A stretch of DNA of 8,802 nt from DATHGT01 sp035317605 (GTDB lineage: Bacteria > Methylomirabilota > Methylomirabilia > Rokubacteriales > CSP1-6). The stretch's first letter is position 1. Every line of letters starts with the position of its first letter. Position numbers and translations under genes: made by a program. Location of the stretch: assembly GCA_035317605.1 (NCBI GenBank), contig DATHGT010000020.1, positions 1 to 8,802 of the forward strand, in the 5' to 3' direction. The notes under the pieces were generated by a model that saw only the letters and a program-made list of their open reading frames with translations, made no database searches and was not told where the DNA came from. Positions 1 to 5,432 of the stretch are shown piece after piece.

Positions 1-1
1 G

Positions 2-1057
2 AAGGCCGTCGAGAAGTTCGGCGAGCAGTACAAGTGGAATCCGATCGGCACGGGTCCGTTCGTGTTCGAGCGGCACGCGCCGCGCGACAAGATCGTGCTC
101 AAGGCCTTCGACCGCTTCCATCGCGGCCGGCCGCAGATCGACGAGGTCCACTGGTTCGACGTGCCCGAGGACGCCACCAAGCTGATCGGTCTCGAGAAGG
201 GGACGTTCGACGCGATCTATCCCGAGGCGGTCAGCGCCGACTTCGAGGGTCAGGTCAAGAAGATAGGCGCGGTCATCGACCGGCGCGGTCCCGGCAGCCA
301 GGACCGCTTCTACATCAACATGACCAAGCCGCCCTTCGACGACATCCGCGTGCGGCGCGCGTTCATGCACGCGATCGACCGCAAGGCCATCAAGGAGACG
401 CTGTATCCGGGCGGCCTGGGCCGACTCGCCGTGAGCCCGGTCCCCGTCGGTTACTTCGGCCACACCCCGGTCGAGATCCCGTCGTACGATCCCGAGCTGG
501 CCAAGAAGCTCCTGGCCGAGTCGGGACATCCGAACGGCCTCACGATCAAGAACTACTTCATCAGCAAGTCGTTCACCTTTCCCAAGACGATGACGCTGGT
601 CCAGGAGCAGCTCAAGAAAGTCGGGATCATCGTGGAACTGCAGCTGGTCGAGCACGCGACCTACCACGACAACATCCGGAAGAACCTCAACCCATTCGTG
701 CTCTTCGGCGGCATCCGCCTGCCCGACGCCGACCCGTGGCTCTCGCTGTTCTTCCACTCCAGCGAGATCCCCGACCCCGCCACCGGCAACAAGGGCACGA
801 ACTTCGCGCACTACAAAGGCATCGACGACCTACTCGTGGCCGGCCGGCAGGAGCGCGACCCCAAGAAGCGCGCAGCGATCTACCACGAGGCCCAGCGCCG
901 CATCATGCGCGACGCGGTCTGCCTGCCGCTGAACGAGGTCCCCAACGAGTGGGCGCGCAACCCCAAGCGCCTGAGCACCCCGTTCGACCCCGAGTACGGC
1001 GAAGACGCGCTCCACTTCACCTACAACTACCCGGAGCTCCTCAAGATCCTGAACTGA
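2..1057 (+). CDS. ABC transporter solute-binding protein, family 5 (peptide/nickel/opine type), 5' truncated
   Basis: This is the C-terminal 351 residues of an extracytoplasmic solute-binding protein that would deliver a peptide-like or other small ligand to an ABC importer. The frame is open from base 2, so the gene starts before the window; family members are usually about 500-550 residues, so roughly a third, including the signal peptide, is missing. Visible residues 13-20 read NPIGTGPF, the characteristic family 5 motif. Further on are FYINMTKPPFDD and VRRAFMHAIDRKAI, the usual 'N....PPF.D.RVR.A...AIDR' block, and then YDPELAKKLLAESGHPNG, also typical of the family. The GTG at 62 is internal, because the conserved NPIGTGPF motif lies upstream of it. 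The stop is TGA at 1055. No permease or ATPase gene follows, so transporter partners must lie upstream or the protein is an orphan. The ligand cannot be deduced. Confidence 0.93.
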   Translation, partial: KAVEKFGEQYKWNPIGTGPFVFERHAPRDKIVLKAFDRFHRGRPQIDEVHWFDVPEDATKLIGLEKGTFDAIYPEAVSADFEGQVKKIGAVIDRRGPGSQDRFYINMTKPPFDDIRVRRAFMHAIDRKAIKETLYPGGLGRLAVSPVPVGYFGHTPVEIPSYDPELAKKLLAESGHPNGLTIKNYFISKSFTFPKTMTLVQEQLKKVGIIVELQLVEHATYHDNIRKNLNPFVLFGGIRLPDADPWLSLFFHSSEIPDPATGNKGTNFAHYKGIDDLLVAGRQERDPKKRAAIYHEAQRRIMRDAVCLPLNEVPNEWARNPKRLSTPFDPEYGEDALHFTYNYPELLKILN

Positions 1058-1120
1058 GCGGATCGTCGCCGATGAGATGCCGTCAGCGGTGAGCCCGCGG
1101 CCTCGTTGCCGAGAAATCGC

Positions 1121-1150
1121 TTGACAGCTCCGCGAACCAAAGTGTATTGC
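1121..1150 (+). promoter_or_regulatory. Predicted sigma70-like promoter for the lipoprotein/propeller pair
   Basis: A perfect -35 hexamer TTGACA lies at 1121-1126, and TATTGC at 1145-1150 follows after an 18-base spacer as a weak -10 (first three bases match consensus). This AT-richer patch stands out in the GC-rich intergenic stretch 1058-1233, about 85 bases before the GTG at 1234. The expected transcription start falls near 1157, inside a 10-bp palindrome CCGCCGGCGG (1153-1162). An 8-bp inverted repeat, CGCGAACC (1131-1138) and GGTTCGCG (1176-1183), brackets the -10 region. Nothing else coding is seen in 1058-1233, and no convincing terminator follows the solute-binding protein gene. Confidence 0.45.
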
Positions 1151-1233
1151 ATCCGCCGGCGGGCGACTGTTCCGCGGTTCGCGCCTGCCACGGCTCTTCA
1201 GGGATCGTTTCAGTCGGCAGAACACGTTGAACT

Positions 1234-1809
1234 GTGAGGCTCGCGCATGCAAGTGATTCTAGGCGCACGCCGTCGAGAGCCAGTCGGGTCTTGAGACCAC
1301 GTTGTCTCATCTTGACCGCTCTCGCGGTGGTTGGATGCGTGACGGATCGATCCTTCTCAGTGCTCCCTGTCGATGAACACTCGGTGGTTGGCCAGGCGGT
1401 GAGGATTCAGGGATCCGACTGTTTGTCGAAAGTCGGGGCCTCGTCCGCCGCCGGCGAACCCCGTTCCTCAGGTGGTCCGGCGTCTCCAGGCGAGGTGTCT
1501 CCCAACGCGAGCCGGGTCGTCGCCGACGTCCTCAAGCGATCGGTGTGGGCCCCGGGAGCACTTCCCGTTCCGCCCTTGCCGTCCAACCCGGATCGCACCG
1601 TCTTCTCGCTGACGCTTTCGCTGGTGTCGTCGTCGGCGTTGGCACCCGAGTACGAAAACCTCGCGTTTCGCGGTTCCACAGTGGAAGCGTTTTCGTGTGC
1701 GGCGGTCCCTGCCGAACTCACCGGCAAGCGTATCGAAGCGGTCCTGACGCTCGTGGGCGAGGTCCGCACCCCTCGCTGGTGGATTTCAGACATTCACGTG
1801 CTGCCATAG
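1234..1809 (+). CDS. Predicted small lipoprotein, family not recognised
   Basis: A 191-residue protein with no family I recognise. The N-terminus is basic (several Arg up to residue 23) followed by a hydrophobic run LILTALAVVGC ending in a lipobox-like VVGC, with the lipidation Cys at residue 35, so it is probably an anchored lipoprotein. The start is uncertain: GTG at 1234 gives an unusually long n-region and has only a weak upstream ribosome site; an in-frame TTG at 1291 would give a more normal 15-residue signal before the Cys. The mature part has a low-complexity Ser/Gly/Pro/Ala stretch (about residues 68-93), then a Pro-rich segment (107-119) and a predicted beta-rich region ending in RWWISDIHVLP. 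Two further cysteines (63 and 155) could form a disulfide outside the cytoplasm. Early codons include AGA, AGG, AGT, TCT and TTG, unlike the GC3-biased neighbours. Its stop overlaps the ribosome-binding site of the next gene, which points to a joint function. That the frame is a real gene rests on the signal, the promoter and this coupling. Confidence 0.68.
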   Translation: MRLAHASDSRRTPSRASRVLRPRCLILTALAVVGCVTDRSFSVLPVDEHSVVGQAVRIQGSDCLSKVGASSAAGEPRSSGGPASPGEVSPNASRVVADVLKRSVWAPGALPVPPLPSNPDRTVFSLTLSLVSSSALAPEYENLAFRGSTVEAFSCAAVPAELTGKRIEAVLTLVGEVRTPRWWISDIHVLP

Positions 1810-1812
1810 GAG
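1808..1812 (+). promoter_or_regulatory. Ribosome-binding site fixing the propeller gene start
   Basis: AGGAG eight bases before the ATG at 1821. It shares bases with the TAG stop (1807-1809) of the lipoprotein gene, so ribosomes terminating there are well placed to reinitiate. It supports ATG 1821 over the open frame that continues upstream to 1545, because the residues directly after 1821 form a classical signal peptide. Confidence 0.7.
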
Positions 1813-1820
1813 ATCTGCGC

Positions 1821-4631
1821 ATGAGCCGCCTTTGCTGGCTGTCAACGTCCATCGGCGTTGCCCTGCTCCTCGTTGCGGGTGTCGGTCGGGCCGAAGCCCA
1901 AGCGCCGGAAGACGTGGACCCGTGGCAGTTTCCGAACCTGGTGAACAGCCGACACTTTCAACGTTGGTGGTCGGCGTTTCAGGAGCGTGCGTATCCGCTC
2001 GGCGAAATTCCGGCTGATGCCAAGATCCGCGCGCTCGAAGCGATCCGACGCGCCAAGGCTGCGCGGCGCGATACAGGCGCCGCGGACGCGGGTGTCGTCT
2101 GGGTTGGACTTGGTCCCGCGCCGATCCTCAATGGAAGCGTCGGAGGCGTCCTGGCGCGACCCATGAGCGGTCGAGTGGCGGCAATCGACATCGATCCCGC
2201 CAACGGCAATCGCTGGCTCGTCGGCGCCGCGCAGGGCGGCGTCTGGGAGACGCGCGATGCTGGTGCGACCTGGACCCCGAAGATGTCGACCGAGGCCACC
2301 CTCGCGATCGGAGCCATCGCCTTCGCCCCAAGCAACCCGAGCGTCATCTACGTCGGGACGGGGGAGCCTAACCGATCCAGCGATTCCTACGGTGGAGCGG
2401 GACTGCTCAAGTCGACCGACGGCGGGAGCACGTGGGCACTGCTGGCCGGCGCGACGTTCGCGAAAAACGCCTTCGGTGCCCTGAAAGTGGATCCAGGCAA
2501 TCCCAATACCCTCGGCGCCGCGATCACGCTCGGGCGTGCCGGACGCGAGCCCGTGTTCCCGCCGAACCTGCCAGCGCGCGGACTCCACCGATCGGTCGAC
2601 GGTGGCGTCACCTGGGTCAGGAACGCCAACGGCAATGCGTCCGATCTCGTCGTGGACCCCACGAACTTCAATCGTCAGTACGGAGGTCTCGGCGATACGG
2701 TTCAGAACGCCACCAACAACCTCGTTCGTTCAACGGACGGTGGCCAGACGTGGAACGTCATCGCGGGCCCGTGGACCCAGGCACAGATCGGACGCATCTC
2801 GCTCGCGATTGCGCCCTCGAACCCGAACATCCTCTACGTGGCCATTCAGCGGGCCTTCAACAGCGGTGGCGGATCGGCGGAAGGCGCGTTGCTCGGACTG
2901 TTCAGAACCGACAACGCCTGGGATACAAGCCCAACGTTCATCTCGATTCCCCAACCTCCGGCCACGGGGGCGTTGGGGTTCTGCGGGATGAGCGTGACGG
3001 ATCCCACCGAGGCCGGACAGTGCTGGTATGACATGGTCGTCACGGTTGATCCCGGCAACGCAACGACGCTCTATGCGGGAGGCATCCAACAGTGGAAGTG
3101 TACCAGCTGCGCGGCGTCGCCTACCTGGCAGGAGGTCAGCAACCACGTTTCGAATCAGTCGCAGGGCATCCATGCCGATCAGCACGCCGCGGCGTGGGCC
3201 GGCAGCCGGTTGATCGTGGCCAACGACGGCGGGGTGTTCAGTACGACCGACGGCGGCGCGACATGGGCGGATCACAACACGACCTTATCGACGATTCAGT
3301 TCTTCGAGGGCAGCCTGCACCCCACGGATTCGTTCTTCGCGCTCGGAGGATCGCAGGACAACGGGACGGCGAAGTGGCTCGGCACGACGAGCTGGTCCAT
3401 GGTTCGTTCAGGGGACGGCATGTCCAACGCGATGTCGTCGAGCAATCCCGGCACGAACTGGGCCATCTCGAATCAGAATTTGAGCATTCGGCGGACGTCG
3501 AACGGTGGAACGTCGTTCATCTCAGCCACGTCCGGCATCGACCTGAGTGACGCTCCGTTCCGCAACCGTCTGCGAAAGTGCCCGGCGAAAGACGATGTCT
3601 TCATCGCGGGGACCACGCGAGTCTGGAAGTCCGTCAACTTCTTTAGCGCGGCGACTCCCACGTGGTCCGATAACAACAGCGGTGGTTTCAACGCCAACGT
3701 CTCCGCCCTCGCCTTTGCCGCGAGCGACACGAATTGCAATACGTACGCGGCCGGCGGCGTCAACGGCGCGCTTCGCCTCACCTCGAACGGTGGAAGCAGC
3801 TGGGGCGACCTCAACGCAGGCGGCACCGTTCCGGGTCGCGCCGCCACCGATCTCGCCTTCCATCCCGTCGATCCCAACGTGCTCTACGTGACGCTGTCCG
3901 GGTTCGACGAAGGCACGCCGGGCAAGCCGGGCCACCTCTTCAGGACGACCAACGCGCTCGGCCCCTCGCCGACGTGGACCAACATCAGCCCGCCGGTGAA
4001 CCTGCCCCACAACACCGTCGCCGTCGATCCGGCGAATCCGAACAATCTCTACGTTGGGACCGACATCGGGGTGTGGAGGAGCACGGACGGCGGGAGTAAC
4101 TGGGCCCACATGGGCCCCGAGATCGGCATGCCCAACGTCGCCGTGTTCGATCTGAAAATCAACCCGGCGACGAATCGGATCGTGGCGTTCACGCACGGAC
4201 GCGGGGCCTTCGCGCTCACGAGCGCGCCGACGCTGAGCGTACAGGCCACCGCGAACCAGACGACGTTCGCGGTCGGGCAAACCCTCTCGGTGGGCGGCTC
4301 GGTGATCAATCCCGGTCTCACGGTGACGGCCGATTTCTACGTGGGGATCCTCCGACCCGACGGCTCCATTCAGTTCTTCACCAACGCGGGCATCGTCCTC
4401 GGGACCCTGAACGATCTCGCATCGTTCCGGGCGCTGGCCACGGGGATACCGCTCGGGGCGCCGTTCTCGGTGTCCCAGCCCGGCTTCTACACGCATCAGT
4501 GGGTCTCGGCCGACCAGCGGGGGACGCATGTGTTCTTCATCGCGGTGTTGACCACCGGGGCGCTGTCCGGGGGAACGGTCGGCAACGATCAGATCCTCGG
4601 CCTCGGGACCGCGTCGTTCTCGCTCCAATAG
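1821..4631 (+). CDS. Secreted BNR/Asp-box beta-propeller protein with C-terminal beta-rich domain
   Basis: This 936-residue exported protein has a Sec signal peptide (residues 1-26; basic MSR, hydrophobic core IGVALLLVAGV, cleavage near AEA|Q). The body carries Asp-box (S-x-D-G-G-x-T-W) motifs: a degenerate one at 144-151 (TRDAGATW), clear ones at 198, 258, 304 and 475, Asn variants at 559 and 654, and another at 754. They alternate with blade strands such as PSNPSVIYVGTGE (170-182) and PANPNNLYVGTDIGVW. This matches WD40/YVTN/BNR-like or sortilin/GH74-like propellers, probably two. An HADQH (451-455) followed by NDGGVF (468-473) resembles a conserved segment I recall from such proteins. Six cysteines lie in the mature chain (388, 401, 427, 430, 587, 639), with a CxxC at 427-430. 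From about residue 804 a separate 130-residue beta-sandwich-like domain ends in TASFSLQ. No sialidase arginine triad or other catalytic set could be assigned, so binding or polysaccharide/protein interaction is as likely as hydrolysis. Start chosen at ATG 1821 from its ribosome site and signal peptide. Confidence 0.9.
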   Translation: MSRLCWLSTSIGVALLLVAGVGRAEAQAPEDVDPWQFPNLVNSRHFQRWWSAFQERAYPLGEIPADAKIRALEAIRRAKAARRDTGAADAGVVWVGLGPAPILNGSVGGVLARPMSGRVAAIDIDPANGNRWLVGAAQGGVWETRDAGATWTPKMSTEATLAIGAIAFAPSNPSVIYVGTGEPNRSSDSYGGAGLLKSTDGGSTWALLAGATFAKNAFGALKVDPGNPNTLGAAITLGRAGREPVFPPNLPARGLHRSVDGGVTWVRNANGNASDLVVDPTNFNRQYGGLGDTVQNATNNLVRSTDGGQTWNVIAGPWTQAQIGRISLAIAPSNPNILYVAIQRAFNSGGGSAEGALLGLFRTDNAWDTSPTFISIPQPPATGALGFCGMSVTDPTEAGQCWYDMVVTVDPGNATTLYAGGIQQWKCTSCAASPTWQEVSNHVSNQSQGIHADQHAAAWAGSRLIVANDGGVFSTTDGGATWADHNTTLSTIQFFEGSLHPTDSFFALGGSQDNGTAKWLGTTSWSMVRSGDGMSNAMSSSNPGTNWAISNQNLSIRRTSNGGTSFISATSGIDLSDAPFRNRLRKCPAKDDVFIAGTTRVWKSVNFFSAATPTWSDNNSGGFNANVSALAFAASDTNCNTYAAGGVNGALRLTSNGGSSWGDLNAGGTVPGRAATDLAFHPVDPNVLYVTLSGFDEGTPGKPGHLFRTTNALGPSPTWTNISPPVNLPHNTVAVDPANPNNLYVGTDIGVWRSTDGGSNWAHMGPEIGMPNVAVFDLKINPATNRIVAFTHGRGAFALTSAPTLSVQATANQTTFAVGQTLSVGGSVINPGLTVTADFYVGILRPDGSIQFFTNAGIVLGTLNDLASFRALATGIPLGAPFSVSQPGFYTHQWVSADQRGTHVFFIAVLTTGALSGGTVGNDQILGLGTASFSLQ

Positions 4632-4678
4632 GAGGTTGGCGGTGGCTCGACGTCGACCGTTGTGTCTGCGGCGGTGCT

Positions 4679-4702
4679 TCGTGTAGCCTGTCGTGTAGAC
4701 AG
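4679..4702 (+). promoter_or_regulatory. Candidate antitoxin operator: 12-bp tandem repeat with embedded inverted repeat
   Basis: TCGTGTAGCCTG (4679-4690) is followed directly by TCGTGTAGACAG (4691-4702), a tandem 12-bp repeat with 10 of 12 bases identical. Overlapping it is a perfect interrupted palindrome, CTGTC-GTGTA-GACAG (4688-4702). It ends 16 bases before the antitoxin ATG. Toxin-antitoxin operons of the MazEF type are usually repressed by the antitoxin binding repeats at this location, so this is the expected operator. A promoter must overlap or lie close by, but no convincing -35/-10 pair was found. Confidence 0.5.
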
Positions 4703-4718
4703 AAAGGGCTACATCATC

Positions 4719-5027
4719 ATGGGGCAAACGACGGTCCGGATCACGGAGTCGACGCGAACCCTGCTCAGGCGCCTCGCCGCCGCCGAAGGGCGACCGATGC
4801 AGCTCATCATCGCGTCGGCACTCGAGGCCTACCGGATAGAGCGATTCCTCAAGGCCGTCAACGACGGCTATGCCACCCTACGCGAGGACGCCGCCGGATG
4901 GGCCGGCGCGGCGGAAGAGCGAGCCGTCTGGGATCGCTCGCTGTTGGACGGACTGCCGGACGAAACGGTTCAGGCACGGCGACGCAAGAGCCGGACGCCC
5001 GGACGAAAACCCGGCCGAGGACGCTGA
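4719..5027 (+). CDS. MazE-like / ribbon-helix-helix type antitoxin
   Basis: A 102-residue predicted antitoxin that should neutralise the MazF-like toxin encoded next and repress the operon. The N-terminus (residues 4-45) reads as a beta strand TTVRIT followed by two helices (ESTRTLLRRLAAAEG, then PMQLIIASALEAYRIERFL), the ribbon-helix-helix DNA-binding layout. Residues 45-79 (VNDGYATLREDAAGWAGAA, ERAVWDRSLLDGL) resemble the toxin-binding segment of mycobacterial-type MazE antitoxins. The last 16 residues (87-102) are an unusual Arg/Lys/Pro/Gly tail. ATG 4719 is chosen because AAGGG (4704-4708) sits ten bases upstream and the DNA-binding fold begins at once; the frame is open further upstream but runs through the operator repeats. 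The toxin gene starts one base after the stop. Confidence 0.85.
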   Translation: MGQTTVRITESTRTLLRRLAAAEGRPMQLIIASALEAYRIERFLKAVNDGYATLREDAAGWAGAAEERAVWDRSLLDGLPDETVQARRRKSRTPGRKPGRGR

Positions 5028-5028
5028 G

Positions 5029-5370
5029 ATGGTCGCCCCCATCCGGGGGGAAGTGTGGCTGATCGACTTGAACCCGGTCCGAGGCCATGAACAGGCTGGC
5101 CGGCGCCCCGCCCTCGTCGTTTCGGACGACCTCTTCAATCAGGGCCCGGCGGGACTCGTGATCGTGCTGCCGATCACCTCGACCGTGCGCCGAATACCTT
5201 CTCACGTCGAGGTCGTGCCTCCGGAAGGAGGTCTGAAGGTCAGAAGCGCCGTGCTCTGCGACGGTGTGCGATCGATCTCGACCGACCGGCTCCAGGCGCG
5301 CTGGGGGCAGGTGAGTAGGCGGACGATGGGCGCGGTCGAGAACGCGCTTCGCTTCCTCATGCGATTGTAG
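5029..5370 (+). CDS. mazF: MazF/PemK-family mRNA interferase toxin
   Basis: A 113-residue toxin of the MazF/PemK family, normal in length for ribosome-independent, sequence-specific endoribonucleases that cut cellular RNA when the antitoxin is degraded. Residues 6-32 are the family hallmark: RGEVWLIDLNPVRG, then EQAGRRPALVVS. The Arg in GRRP (26) and the Thr in LPITST (50) match the catalytic Arg and Thr of Bacillus and E. coli MazF. Further conserved blocks are SHVEV (58-62) and the strand LKVRSAVLCDGVRSI (69-83), and the C-terminal helix is present, so the protein looks intact and active. ATG 5029 is preceded by GAGG (5017-5020) eight bases away and lies one base after the antitoxin stop, the usual coupled order with the antitoxin first. 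The open frame to 4870 is extension through the antitoxin gene. The cleavage sequence cannot be predicted. Confidence 0.94.
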   Translation: MVAPIRGEVWLIDLNPVRGHEQAGRRPALVVSDDLFNQGPAGLVIVLPITSTVRRIPSHVEVVPPEGGLKVRSAVLCDGVRSISTDRLQARWGQVSRRTMGAVENALRFLMRL

Positions 5371-5375
5371 TCGTG

Positions 5376-5402
5376 GCCCGCCGCGTTGATTCGGTGGCGG
5401 GC
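5376..5402 (+). terminator. GC-rich hairpin after the toxin gene, possible terminator
   Basis: GCCCGCC (5376-5382) and GGCGGGC (5396-5402) form a perfect 7-bp stem with a 13-base loop, beginning five bases after the mazF stop. No T-run follows, so this is not a canonical intrinsic terminator; it could be a T-less terminator or an RNA-stability hairpin closing the toxin-antitoxin transcript. Confidence 0.4.
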
Positions 5403-5414
5403 GCGTGCTAGAAA
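5386..5414 (+). promoter_or_regulatory. Possible promoter of the acyl-CoA dehydrogenase operon
   Basis: TTGATT (5386-5391) and TAGAAA (5409-5414) are 17 bases apart and each match four of six consensus bases. The start of transcription would fall near 5421, leaving a leader of only about 12 bases that still contains the strong Shine-Dalgarno AGGAGG (5422-5427). The -35 lies in the loop of the hairpin described at 5376-5402. The match is weak but well placed, in a 62-base gap between two functionally unrelated operons. Confidence 0.3.
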
Positions 5415-5432
5415 CGGCCGCAGGAGGGGCGC

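Noticed and set aside
34..1092. Long + strand frame of 352 codons overlapping the solute-binding protein
   Set aside because: Arg/Pro/Gly-rich shadow in another frame; the frame starting at base 2 carries the conserved family 5 motifs.
1086..1111. Short hairpins (GCGG/CCGC and CGGC/GCCG) after the solute-binding protein gene
   Set aside because: Stems of only four base pairs with no T-run; too weak to call a terminator.
1545..1820. Upstream extension of the propeller frame by 92 codons
   Set aside because: It overlaps the lipoprotein gene, lacks a ribosome site at its start and would bury the signal peptide that begins at ATG 1821.
1821..4631. Sialidase activity for the Asp-box protein
   Set aside because: Asp boxes are structural and shared by many propellers; no RIP motif or arginine triad with Tyr/Glu pair was identifiable.
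4647..4656. 10-bp palindrome TCGACGTCGA between the propeller and antitoxin genes
   Set aside because: Short, no T-run, and such palindromes are frequent in GC-rich DNA; not supported as operator or terminator.
3522..4727. 401-codon open frame on the - strand
   Set aside because: Arg/Glu/His-rich composition typical of antisense shadows of GC-rich genes; no recognisable motif, and the + strand propeller explains the region.
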